Positions 1 to 9,303 of a DNA stretch of 57,220 bases are shown here, piece after piece. The position numbers and the translations under genes are program-made. The notes under the pieces were generated by a model. The model saw only the letters and a program-made list of their open reading frames with translations. It was not told the DNA's origin and did no database searches. Each line of letters starts with the position of its first letter. Position 1 is the stretch's first letter. The DNA comes from Bremia lactucae (taxonomy: Eukaryota > Oomycota > Peronosporomycetes > Peronosporales > Peronosporaceae): contig NW_027152196.1 in assembly GCF_004359215.1 (NCBI RefSeq), positions 867,043-924,262 of the forward strand, given 5' to 3'.

Positions 1-951
1 GGTAGCAAGCTCCACATGTCGACCGCAGATCATCCCCAGACCGATGGCCAAACAGAACGTGCCAATCGGGTCGTGGCGGATGTCTTACGCACTATAGCAA
101 CTCCCAAAGAGTGGAGCAAGCAATTGCCCTTTGTGGAGTTCGCTATAAATAACAGTGTCCACGCCAGTACGGGTGAGACACCGTTTTATATTAACGGACT
201 GCGCCATCCTCGGACGCCAGTCTCGTTTGTGCGCAGCCCGAGTCTTAGTGGGGGAGGGCCCCTCACTATGCTCGGTGCGAAAGAGGGACATAGTTTCGTC
301 AATATGACGATGACCCATGAGGGTATCATCTCAAAGACAGAAACTTGCCCTAGTGACCCTGCCAGTTTAGCAGTGGTCAATAAAACTACGCCTTATGACC
401 GACCTCTTGGCGGTATCATAGGCGAGTTTGATGCTAAAAGCGTGAGCGAGGCTCAACGCTTTGTGGATGAGCGATTAGCCATCACACGTAAAGTCCGTGA
501 CGCAATGGCAAGCGCACAGGACAAGCAAAAAGAATATGCGGACCGAAATGGTCGCAAAAATAATGAACGCTTTAGAGTGGGTGAAAAAGTACTATTAAGT
601 ACTGCTACCCTACCTAAAAATGCAATTTCTGTACTACCTGGAGGTACTACGAAGTTGTTGCCGCGTTTCATTGGGCCCTTTACGGTGGTTGAAGAGGTTG
701 GAGACCTAAATTATAGGCTCACCCTCCCCCCGTATATAAAGACGCACCCCGTATTTTAGGTGGGTCGTCTGAAACGGTATGTAGACACAAATGAGGTCAC
801 ATATCCCCATCTGGCTAAGGAGACCGATGGTGACGCCGACTGTGAGTCGAGCGTCGTTCGGGTGAGGGGGACGGTGAAGGCGAAAAGCTATCAGACCGAT
901 TCCTCCCTCCACGAACAGGACTTTGGAAAGCGAGGGACATCACGCGAGTAA
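1..951 (+). pseudogene. Gypsy family A pol, integrase C-terminal part (copy 1)
   Basis: This is the 3' end of a Ty3/Gypsy pol gene. Residues from position 16 start inside the integrase core (STADHPQTDGQTERANR, the end of the catalytic domain with its final acidic region) and run through the variable C-terminal domain to a chromodomain-like tail (GPFTVVEEVGDLNYRL, then RLKRYVD). A TAG at 757-759 interrupts the frame where the copy at 22.6 kb has a Tyr codon; the same frame then stays open to a TAA at 949-951. The rest of pol lies left of the window. Downstream come a minus-strand ORF, a polypurine tract and an LTR, so this is the 3' half of one element. Seen: motifs, stop codon, order. Inferred: a dead copy. 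Confidence 0.9.
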
Positions 952-2318
952 CGCGAATCCCTCAGCATTATCCGTTCGAAAAGGTTTAATCGAGTCTTCA
1001 GGCGTTCATAACCCTGACGAGCCTTCGCTCGGATATCAACAAGTTCCGAGGTCAGTCGTGAGACTTGACTCTCGAGATCCGCAATACGTCGTTCAGCAGC
1101 GTTTAACGCATGCGACTGAACGGACGAAGGTAAGGCAGCCGCGATTATTTGGGCGAGATCGCCATTTCTATTGGGCGCCGCCTACACTAATGAATGCAGG
1201 TGGGAATTAACGCTTCCTTGTTTAAAAATTGCTTGCCCACCGCTCCGTGAGGCAAAGGTATCGGATCCTCGTCCAATGGAAAGGTTACCCGAAGAGTTCT
1301 GACTGTTGGGAACCGATCGATACCCTACGTATTGATATGCCCGGCTTGGTTGCTGCCTATGAAAAGGAGCACCAGCTGAGGCAACTTCGCTAGTCTCAAA
1401 TGGACTAGCAGAAGCAGCGTAGTGAGAAGAAGCAGGGGGTACAGTACCACCCATGATTTCTTTCACACGCAAACGGGCGAAATTAATTCGCTGCGACCGC
1501 TGTTTCATCGCATCGGAATGCGGATGAATGCGGCGCAGGAATTCCGCCTCGTATTGGTCAGGCGTTTCATTTGAACGCAACACGACCGGGATCGGGAAAA
1601 TACGCCCAAGCGATTTTCCCTGAGCCCTCCGTGATTGAAAGACGCCATAATAATTATGTGCGTCTACAAGAGCGCGCTCTAAGAGCGACACTCTTGGCCC
1701 GTTTAAACGAGGCCATTTAGATGGAGGGGGCATCAATGATATGCCAACCGTCACATAGCCACGTTCAAATTGACTGGCTTGTGACACCGGCTGAGCACAT
1801 TCATGTCTCGTCGGCGGAGCGTTAGGCTCCGAATCCTCTATGTCAGAACCATTATGAATTATAGTCTGAGCATAAGGCGTTGTGGTTATACCCAACGGAG
1901 AAGCGGCTGCGCCTTTATGGGCAGCGCTCTCATGACCTGTCGCTACGCTTTCCAGCGCAGACGACGGGACAGCATTCGTAAATGATGCTGTCTCTATGTT
2001 GTGAGCCATGAGAGAAGTTTGGATGGGCAATAATGCCGCATCATCACTCCTCATGAGCTCGTTGTCGGCATCACTACTATGAGGTGACGGCAACGGTGTC
2101 GACTCATTGCAGTCGACAATGAGCGACGGATCAACATCCTCACTGTTAAAGTGGGATGGATCGTTTAGTCCTGTTAACGCGACAGCCGCAGTGGCTGTCG
2201 GCATTCCGACTAAGGCATTAGACGCGGCCGGCGAATTAACGCGGCGCGTGCGCTTGCTGCGAGGTTGAATGGGCGTCTTTGCAGACGACCCACCAACGTG
2301 GCCCCTTTTAGGTGGTAT
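815..2318 (-). pseudogene. Antisense ORF of Gypsy family A (aORF-A, copy 1)
   Basis: A long minus-strand reading frame lies between integrase and the polypurine tract of the same element. The uninterrupted part is 1182-2342 (386 codons, beginning at GTG). The start homologous to the ATG of copy 2 (21635) is 2316-2318, where copy 1 reads ATA. The protein has a Ser/Pro/Ala-rich N-terminal third with basic patches, a more ordered middle (around YVTVGISLMPPPSKWPRLNG and FLRRIHPHSDAMKQRSQRIN), then, after a TAG at 1182-1184 (CAG in copy 2), a coiled coil (NAAERRIADLESQVSRLTSE). After a one-base shift near 880 it ends in an Arg-Ser-rich tail closing at 815-817. The tail overlaps the 3' end of pol on the other strand. 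I recognise no domain. Retroelements of plants are known to carry antisense ORFs at this place; function here is unknown. Confidence 0.7.
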
Positions 2319-2436
2319 CTTGGGCGCCTTGTATGGAAACACAGGTCGCTAGAGTGATTGAGTGAACTAGCGGCGCGTAAAGCTGCTCGCACTTCCTCTC
2401 TCCTCTTTGACGAATTAAAAATGTAAATTCGTTCTT

Positions 2437-2450
2437 AAAGAGGGGGATGG
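2437..2450 (+). promoter_or_regulatory. Polypurine tract of family A copy 1
   Basis: AAAGAGGGGGATGG lies directly against the TG of the LTR at 2451. This is the expected place and composition for the plus-strand DNA primer of an LTR retrotransposon. It proves that the antisense ORF to its left is inside the element and that the LTR is the 3' one. Confidence 0.85.
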
Positions 2451-3003
2451 TGTAACGGGCTAGAGTTGCCCCTATGTTACACAGTTTCCGTTAAGTACAC
2501 TTGGTGTACTTAAGGGGATGGTCAGTTACTAAATAATAGTAATTAGACCCAAAACTCGGGTCTGGTGCACATTTGTGACCAACCCTTGTGGATGTGATGC
2601 ACATGGGTGCATTCACATTAGGAGGGATGACGCCCAGCGTCATCCGTTTCGCGAGGTATCTATAAAGATACGCTCGCAATTGGCCTTTCACAATTTCTTT
2701 TGGACTTTTTTTGATATCTATAGAGATAACATTTTAATTGGTAAAAATAGGTATTTGTATTAAATTCTATTAAATATAAATCAGTCTGAAACTACTTCCT
2801 ACTTGTTAGGTGCGCAGGAGGAGACGGATTACCGCTCCCGTGACGACACTTAACCAGAGTTCTTAGTGTGTTGGGTGAGGTCGCTAACGCGCCCACCACA
2901 ACTACCTCACTGCACGCAAGAGAAGCAGGTTTAACCGCTTCCTCGCTGTGCTAGGGTGTGTGCCTAAGTAGAGCGTGGCCGCATTACGACGTGCCCGCCT
3001 ACA
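2451..3003 (+). repeat. LTR, Gypsy family A (3' LTR of copy 1)
   Basis: 553 bp beginning TGTAACGGGCTA and ending GCCTACA, with TG...CA ends. Related LTRs occur at 20971-21502, 24746-25266, 31524-32058, 45633-46160 and 49673-50196. Orientation is fixed by the copies followed by a primer binding site and gag. It ends inside family B gag sequence, so the element inserted there. Confidence 0.9.
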
Positions 3004-4239
3004 CAATGTTTATGTGTCAGGAGCAACTTTCATCAAAAGACCTGCAATTTATTTTGATGTTGCTGGATCAGTAGGGCGCTCTGCACCTACTGATCCCGAC
3101 TGTTTTCTGACGATCTGCCTCGCCGTTGCGTATTCGTAACAGCGTCGGATCCTCGGCCTCCGCTGTTTCTAGCTAGAGGTCGGTCTTATCGCTCAGTGAT
3201 TTTAGGCAATGGCCTTGGGGCACTACACTCATATTCGTAGTGGCCCATTATTGGCAAAGATTGCATTTTTGTAACCGTTTGTATCTTGAAGAGCAAAGTT
3301 TCTCGCTCTTTACATACTAGAGATCTATGGGTTCTGGACCTCCGTTTTCTTGTCGTCTCGGTGGACGATAAGTATTAGAGTGAACAGAAGCCTGTTTAAG
3401 ACTGAAGTCCTCCGGTTCCGCTATACAGATCGCTTGGTCAAGCGACTCTAATTCTAGATGGAACAAGTGGGTCATAAACGGATCCGTCTGCAAGACCTTT
3501 TATAAACAGTAACCTGGGTTTGTTTATCAATTGGATGACTAACGAAACAGCTGATGAGGTATCGTGTATGTTGGGCATAAGCGTGAATGTCACGCTTGCC
3601 CTACTTTAAACCCAGGAGCTCAACTCAAGCCTCAATTCGGCACGTGGCGGCTGAAATGTTTGTCTGAGCCGGGTCTTAAAGACCTCATACGACTCAAAGA
3701 CTAAGGGGTCGTGAAGCTTGAGCCTCAATGCATAGCATTTGGCACGTCCGGTTATGTTGGACATGCCAAAATCCACTTTTGTCGCATCATCATTGATGGG
3801 GCGAGCTTATATGTCGTCGTCGCATTTGACGAATCATTTTATAAGTGAGTCGCCTTCGACTGCCTCAAACTTAGAGTTTCTATCTTTAAGCTGTCAGGTC
3901 GACGCTGAAGCATCGGCCCATTAGCAGCGTTTACAAGCTGCTTCTCAACAGATATAACTGCTGAGCACTCGGATTCTTAACGTTTCCGCGTGTTGAGGGC
4001 CTTGCTGGTGAAGAAGGGCTACTTCCTCTCGGGACGCGTCGAGTTCGTGTTCAATATACTCGGCTATGGCCGCAGGCTGTTTATCTCTTCCCAAAGTATA
4101 CAGCATAGTGTCAACAGCTGGCCCGCCTACAATGCACTCATTCGTTCCATTCGAGGTCGCTTAAATGAGTAAACCTTTCACGCGTGGCGTGATAGCCTTC
4201 TTGAGGGGCTGGAAAACTCCTCCTTCTTCATCGAACATG
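3004..4239 (-). pseudogene. Gypsy family B gag relic
   Basis: Minus-strand gag, visible only by translating short pieces. It starts with MDMFDEEG at 4239, followed by a helical region that ends in a heptad-like stretch (EEVALLHQQGPQHAETLRI). The retrotransposon gag core is clearest at 3596-3800 (DATKVDFGMSNITGRAKCY, then RLRQTFQPPRAEL). Further on are HLFHLELESLDQAICIAE (about 3400) and a remnant zinc knuckle (GHYEYECSAPRP, about 3230). In-frame stops near 3830-3850 and several frameshifts kill it. It is cut at 3003/3004 by the family A LTR. The 5' LTR is at 4296-6870. The gag core resembles that at 47279-47400 (KIDISKYRGVEEDSLLRWF), so families B and C are related. Confidence 0.75.
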
Positions 4240-4282
4240 TCCATGTTGGATGGAATGTGCGTAGGTCACTGAACGGACTACG

Positions 4283-4293
4283 AAGTGCTACTA
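4283..4293 (-). promoter_or_regulatory. Primer binding site, family B (minus)
   Basis: Reverse complement reads TAGTAGCACTT, one mismatch from the TGGTAGCACTTT at 8513 and 46941. It lies directly inside the LTR at 4296 and fixes the orientation of this element as minus. Confidence 0.6.
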
Positions 4294-4799
4294 GGTGTAA
4301 CGGGACACCTTTCTCTAGTACTGGCAAGTACTAGTTGACCTTACACTGATTACAGTGAAGGTTAAGTGCCTCGAAACTTCACGTACACAAGAGTACAGAG
4401 GAAGGTTTCTAAGTTGCTAAGGTGCTTTAGCTATTAATACTTATATACAGGATTAGAAGTACGGAAAAATAAAACTGTATTAATATATTTAATTTCCTAC
4501 GTAACGATTTCTATCTACTACTGAAGTTATTAAATTAATATCTAACTAAGTACGGTGCCTCCTTGCGTACCGCACAATTGCGTGTTGAAACGATTGGCGG
4601 GGTTGACTTAGACTTAAATCAACCAATCAATAGAGCTAATGGTATATTGGACAATAATATTTGTATCTTAATTCTAACCTTTTTATCAAGTTTATTAAGC
4701 TGGGCTCCTGGCAAAATATTAATAAATTTAATATTAAATGGAAGGGGCTAACCAATCACCCCAAAAAAGTAGTTAAACTACTCATTAATAATATATCTG

Positions 4800-5170
4800 C
4801 ATATTCTCCCAAAATATATGTCCAGTGGGAGCTTAAACTTCAAAGCCTTATGCTTTTAAAGCCCGTTCATGGGATTCAGAAAATAGGGGATTGATTTTTT
4901 TGATAGCATAGGTTCTAATAGTAATGTCAATATTTTTAGTAATGAAATAGTTCGTATTTTACCTAAGACTAATTTTAATAAATGTGGATATCCAATAAAA
5001 CCAGATGTTAAGTATTTAAATTTATATTTAAATAAATATATTTTAGATAATTTAAAAAAAGTGGACCACCTACTTTTTTTTTAAAAACATTAAAGAAAAT
5101 GTTTGAAAATTTAAAAATCAATATTTTAAAATCAACAAAATTTTCATTTAGATATAAGTCAAAAACCAAA
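4800..5170 (+). pseudogene. nad11: nad11 fragment (mitochondrial complex I 75-kDa-type subunit)
   Basis: Plus-strand translation in shifting frames gives CPVGA, a stop in place of Leu, then TSKPYAFKARSWD, and after a frameshift IDFFDSIGSNSNVNIFSNE followed by IVRILPKTNFN. The order CPVGALTSKPYAF...ARSWE...ID..DS.GSN...V...E..R.LPR is a hallmark of NuoG/Nad11, the iron-sulfur subunit of NADH dehydrogenase. The Cys of CPVGA is the last of a cluster-binding set. The part beyond 5040 (SGPPTFFLKTLKK) is plausible but diverged. With at least one stop and two shifts it cannot be functional here. The identification rests on motif memory without alignment, but the order of motifs is hard to get by chance. 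Confidence 0.75.
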
Positions 5171-5667
5171 TTTTTTATTTAAAATATTTCCAACAACAAT
5201 AATCAAAGGTTTATTATCCCTTTTTAGATTTCTACAGAAAAAATGTTTGCCCAATAATATACTTATTTAAATTTGTACCAGATATTTATTATAAAATAAT
5301 TTCTTATAATCTTTAGTTAATTTTAAAGTTAAAGACTTTAAAAATATATTTTTAATAAGAAACGGAAAACGACGATGATTCCAATATCTGTTATAGTTTA
5401 CTTTATTACGTTTTCTATTAAAAAGAATGAATCATTAATTATTTTTGGTATATTCATATTATTTAATGAGTTACATAGCAAATAAATAAAATGAAAACAT
5501 TCTTAAAAGTTGTACTTCTAAACTAATTCCGAACATTTTTAATTTATACTTTAATCTCATTCGCTGTATCTTCAACTTGTTTAAGAAACTCGTTGTTATT
5601 AGTTTTCTAATCGGCTATCTGTTCTTAAATTTAAAGAATCTAGGATAATATCTAGATCTAGCTTTTG

Positions 5668-5752
5668 AAAGGATAGGATTTGAACCCACGGTATTAACAT
5701 ACTTCGGTTTTCAAAATTGACACCTTAAACCACTCGATCATCTATCCTTTAC
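5668..5752 (-). pseudogene. trnS: tRNA-Ser(UGA)-like relic
   Basis: The reverse complement begins GGATAGATGATCGAGTGGTT, typical for the acceptor stem and D-arm of a class II tRNA-Ser. An anticodon-loop-like TTTGAAA (anticodon TGA), a long variable arm and the T-loop GGGTTCAAATCC follow. The anticodon stem has two mismatches and the T-arm/acceptor junction is shortened by several bases, so it is probably decayed. It lies in the mitochondrial insertion. Confidence 0.65.
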
Positions 5753-5953
5753 AAACACGAATAGGTCCTAATGTCGTCGGTACTTTTGAATCAATACAAC
5801 CATTAGCGGATGGTCTTAAAAAGAGACAATCTTACGAAGCAATTCTGATTTAATTTAATTAATAATTTTTCATTTATTTAAATAATATATATTTTTAATT
5901 TATACAATTTAAATAATAAAAAAATTCAATATGAATGTAAAGTTTTAATTTTT

Positions 5954-6627
5954 NNNNNNNNNNNNNNNNNNNNNNNNNNNNNNNNNNNNNNNNNNNNNNN
6001 NNNNNNNNNNNNNNNNNNNNNNNNNNNNNNNNNNNNNNNNNNNNNNNNNNNNNNNNNNNNNNNNNNNNNNNNNNNNNNNNNNNNNNNNNNNNNNNNNNNN
6101 NNNNNNNNNNNNNNNNNNNNNNNNNNNNNNNNNNNNNNNNNNNNNNNNNNNNNNNNNNNNNNNNNNNNNNNNNNNNNNNNNNNNNNNNNNNNNNNNNNNN
6201 NNNNNNNNNNNNNNNNNNNNNNNNNNNNNNNNNNNNNNNNNNNNNNNNNNNNNNNNNNNNNNNNNNNNNNNNNNNNNNNNNNNNNNNNNNNNNNNNNNNN
6301 NNNNNNNNNNNNNNNNNNNNNNNNNNNNNNNNNNNNNNNNNNNNNNNNNNNNNNNNNNNNNNNNNNNNNNNNNNNNNNNNNNNNNNNNNNNNNNNNNNNN
6401 NNNNNNNNNNNNNNNNNNNNNNNNNNNNNNNNNNNNNNNNNNNNNNNNNNNNNNNNNNNNNNNNNNNNNNNNNNNNNNNNNNNNNNNNNNNNNNNNNNNN
6501 NNNNNNNNNNNNNNNNNNNNNNNNNNNNNNNNNNNNNNNNNNNNNNNNNNNNNNNNNNNNNNNNNNNNNNNNNNNNNNNNNNNNNNNNNNNNNNNNNNNN
6601 NNNNNNNNNNNNNNNNNNNNNNNNNNN
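5954..6627. other. Assembly gap (674 N)
   Basis: A run of N inside the mitochondrial insertion. Nothing can be said about its content. Confidence 1.
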
Positions 6628-6718
6628 TTTATTAATATAAAGTTTTATTTGTATTGTAAGAATATTAAATGCTCATGATATACCTTTAGTAATGGTTTTT
6701 TTGTAGTAATACAATATT

Positions 6719-6804
6719 ATTATCTTTATTAATTTTGACTTAAAATGTCCCAATAAAATGGTATTATTGGAACTATCTAAGTCAAAATTAATAAAGAAAA
6801 TAAT
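6719..6804. repeat. Long hairpin at the NUMT-LTR junction
   Basis: The left arm 6719-6742 (ending AATTTTGACTTA) and the right arm 6778-6804 (beginning TAAGTCAAAATT) are inverted repeats with about one mismatch over 24 bases. The loop itself contains CCAATAA and TTATTGG. The right arm belongs to the LTR; the left arm is absent from the homologous LTR at 9160-9210. Confidence 0.7.
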
Positions 6805-6870
6805 GTTGTACTTCTTTGCTTATTTCCTCTTATAGGAAATAATACTTGTGTAACGGGAAACCCCATTACA

Positions 6871-8031
6871 GTGTGTCATCATTTCGAAGCTCTCATTAAG
6901 CAAAGTTTGACTTGAATTGCGATTGTGTCAAGCAACACTATTTTATGAAAGTCTCACATTTCAAGGCGACGCATTCGATGAAAAGCACTTCCAACGCACA
7001 TGTGACAATGAGTTGCGAGATAAGAAGACACAGACCATATTCAGATTTTTAAAAGCAAAGCGATAGGTTGGTACTACCTTTAAGTGAGCGACAGTCGTCT
7101 GCATTAAAGCGCTCTCCAAAAGAAGCACCTCTAGCTCATTTCGGGATCGTAGGGTGCTCCGCCCCTACTGGGTTCCTTCGCTTTTCCGCACCGTACAAGA
7201 TTTCTGGTATGAGGTGGGGTTATTGCTCTCCGAGCTTTGCGCAGTTTGCGCAACGGACTTGCCGGACGCAAGTGTCTCGTGCTACGGCACATAAAACACC
7301 GAGTGTTTCGTTGCTCATTTATAGCTTGAAGCTCTGCTTCTTCTTCTCTCCAGTGATGCTGAGGACCAAACAACGCTCTGGGAGTAAAAAAATGAATGTG
7401 AGCAATGCCAGAATATGTATTTGCTTTGAGGTTTATGTAAATTTATGGTAGCTTTGAGTTTATTCATTTCAGCCATAAAAATGAGTTATGGTCACCCCGC
7501 GCCCTCACCAGCGCCTCGGCGAAGTCACATGGAGCAAAATGCCTAAAGTGGTACGTATAGTATCCTCTCCCTCTCCTTTGTCTATACTAAAGTCCTAATT
7601 TGTTTGATAGGCTGTTTACCTACCGAAATGGCGAATATCACCAGAAAATAACGTGTCAACAATAGCGCACCGAATGTTCGTCGACAGTACCTCCACTTTT
7701 GAAAGGAAAAATAGCAGCTTGTTGACTCGCCTATTGTCGATATAGATATCTGCTAGCCGATCGGGCCGAAGCACTTTTAACATGAGCTAATGCTGCTATC
7801 ACTATCATAAATACGAAATTCACATATCATGTTCAACTTCTTAAATGCGACTACACAACCGATTTAGGCTGAATAAAATGCACCTGTGATTTTCATAGTC
7901 GAGTCTTTGCGAAAGCGTCTGCGAGCATTCTGTATGCCCAATCTTTTCAGCGCGAAAATAAAATTCAAGAAGAAGACAACCAACATTTCATTGGTTGAGA
8001 GGAAAAAGCACAGAGTATCCGTCCTTAAGGA
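6871..8031. other. Spacer between two divergent family B LTRs
   Basis: Non-LTR DNA between the outer ends of LTRs 4296-6870 (minus) and 8032-8510 (plus). It is not AT-rich mitochondrial DNA. Apart from the possible ORF at 7131-7373 I see no gene. It may be the original host sequence between two insertions. Confidence 0.5.
7131..7373 (-). CDS. Possible zinc-knuckle-like ORF fragment (80 codons)
   Basis: The minus strand reads EEEAELQAINEQRNT, then RCFMCRSTRHLRPASP followed by a very basic segment (RKLRKARRA). C-x2-C-x4-H is the first part of a CCHC knuckle, with Ser where the last Cys is expected. Such modules occur in gag and related proteins. The overlapping plus-strand ORF 7068-7451 has a Cys/Phe-rich composition with no motif and is probably its shadow. 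A gene fragment is possible; a chance ORF cannot be excluded. Confidence 0.3.
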   Translation of the reverse strand: MFGPQHHWREEEAELQAINEQRNTRCFMCRSTRHLRPASPLRKLRKARRAITPPHTRNLVRCGKAKEPSRGGAPYDPEMS

Positions 8032-8510
8032 TGTAACGGGACACCCGTACATAATTATTATGTCCTACATGAGTAATAATAAGTGTTATGTTCTATGAAA
8101 GGAAATAAGCAAAGAAGTACAAATAATTGTCTTCTTTAATTATATTACAAAGAATGACCAAAATGATCAAACTTAGTATTATCAATGCAATAAGACATTA
8201 GTTCTATCAATGGTAAATTTAAAATCTGAATCAACCCGGCCAATTATCTCAAGACACGATGATGCGGTGCGCAAGGAGGCGCCTTACATTGTTTGTTATG
8301 AGTATACTAACTTCAGTAATTTAATACATGTTTACATGTTCTCTATGTGAACGCCTTAGCATAAACCTTTGGTAACTAGGACTTCTAAATTACAAGTAAT
8401 CTTTTTCTGCACGTCAGTGTACGTAAAGTAATCGAGGCGCGCCACTTCACTGTAATTCGTGTAGGTTGTCTAGTACTGATAATAGCACTAGCAAAGGGTG
8501 CTTCGTTACA
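8032..8510 (+). repeat. LTR, Gypsy family B (5' LTR)
   Basis: 479 bp, starts TGTAACGGGACACCCG and ends CTTCGTTACA. A primer binding site and a gag start follow at once, so it is a 5' LTR on plus. Confidence 0.85.
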
Positions 8511-8512
8511 CC

Positions 8513-8524
8513 TGGTAGCACTTT
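8513..8524 (+). promoter_or_regulatory. Primer binding site, family B (plus)
   Basis: TGGTAGCACTTT two bases after the LTR, complementary to a tRNA 3' end reading AAAGTGCTACCA. The same site is used by family C at 46941 and, nearly, by family A (TGGTAGCACTTG). Confidence 0.8.
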
Positions 8525-8547
8525 GTAGTTCGTTCAACGGCCCACGC

Positions 8548-8792
8548 ACGTAGGAAGAAGCTTTCAAGCCCCTCAAGAAGGCTATCACGCAACGCGTGAG
8601 AAGTTTTACTCATTTGAGTGACCTTGAATGGAAAGCGATCGAACGGATGAGTTTGGTCGTACGCAGGCTAGCCGTTAGCGCAATGTTCTTCGGTCTATTA
8701 CGAGACGAGCAACATGCGGCCATAGCCGAGATCGTTCTCCACAACACGACGGGGCCCAAAAAGAGGTAGCCTTGATTTACCAGCAAGATTAC
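8548..8792 (+). pseudogene. Family B gag N-terminal fragment
   Basis: Reads EEAFKPLKKAITQRVRSFTH, then LSDLEWKAIERMS, close to the family B gag start on minus at 4239 (GVFQPLKKAITPRV). A stop at 8767-8769 follows a frameshift; in the next frame the sequence continues as QKEVALIYQQ, matching EEVALLHQQ of the other copy. It is cut at about 8792 by an LTR of the same family in opposite orientation. Confidence 0.7.
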
Positions 8793-9303
8793 TACTAGTT
8801 AACATTACACTGATTACAGTGTAGGTGAGGTGCCTCGAAACTTCACGTACACAAGAGTACAGAGGACGGTTTCTATTAAGCTAAGGGTCTTAAGCTTAAA
8901 GGTCTAGACTAAGTCTTTTTAATCGATTAAAAGTAAAACTATATGAATACATTTACTTTCCTACGTAACGATCTTTTATCTACTACTGAACTTATGCCGC
9001 TACCAAGCAGCAGCTCCGAATCCAAAATTTAATTAATATCTTACTAAGTATGGCGCCTCCTGCGCACCGCACAATCGTGCCTTGTAACGATTGGCGGGGT
9101 TGACTTAGACTTAAATCAACCAATCAATAGAGATAACGTCTTATTGCATCAATACTACCAAATTTGGTATTGTTGGTACTATTAAGTCAAAACAAATAAA
9201 GATAATAACTTGCTGCTTCTTCGTTTATTTTCTCTTATAGGAAATAATAATTGCTATTCATCTTATAGGAAATAATACTTAACTAACGGGACACCCCGTT
9301 ACA
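8793..9303 (-). repeat. LTR, Gypsy family B, minus orientation
   Basis: Shares TTACACTGATTACAGTG, CACGTACACAAGAGTACAGA and GGCGGGGTTGACTTAGACTT with LTR 4296-6870 and ends ACACCCCGTTACA. The left edge is uncertain by about 10 bases. The interval near 9240-9275 has a partial repeat of TCTTATAGGAAATAATA. Confidence 0.8.

Larger units (their letters stand above)
4650..6700. other. Nuclear mitochondrial DNA insertion (NUMT)
   Basis: Very AT-rich DNA, unlike its surroundings, holds a nad11 relic on plus and a tRNA-Ser-like relic on minus, the two separated by AT-rich sequence with no preserved frame. The interval contains the gap 5954-6627, so its length and continuity are not certain. Edges are approximate: the left one lies within 4640-4780 and the right one within 6660-6718. 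Seen: the two mitochondrial relics and composition. Known: nad11 is mitochondrially encoded in oomycetes. Inferred: a transfer into an already inserted LTR. Confidence 0.75.
4296..6870 (-). repeat. LTR, Gypsy family B, split by mitochondrial DNA
   Basis: The left part (4296 to about 4650) matches the minus-strand LTR at 8793-9303, including the GGCGGGGTTGACTTAGACTT segment. The right part (about 6743-6870) matches the other end, including TCTTATAGGAAATAATACTT, and finishes CCCCATTACA. The middle is AT-rich mitochondrial-like DNA and a 674-base gap. This is the 5' LTR of the minus-strand element whose gag is at 3004-4239. Confidence 0.75.

Noticed and set aside
1803..1985. Basic 60-codon plus ORF
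   Set aside because: Antisense to aORF-A, which has three copies and a conserved layout.
7068..7451. 127-codon plus ORF as a gene
   Set aside because: Overlaps the minus ORF with a zinc-knuckle-like pattern; no motif of its own.
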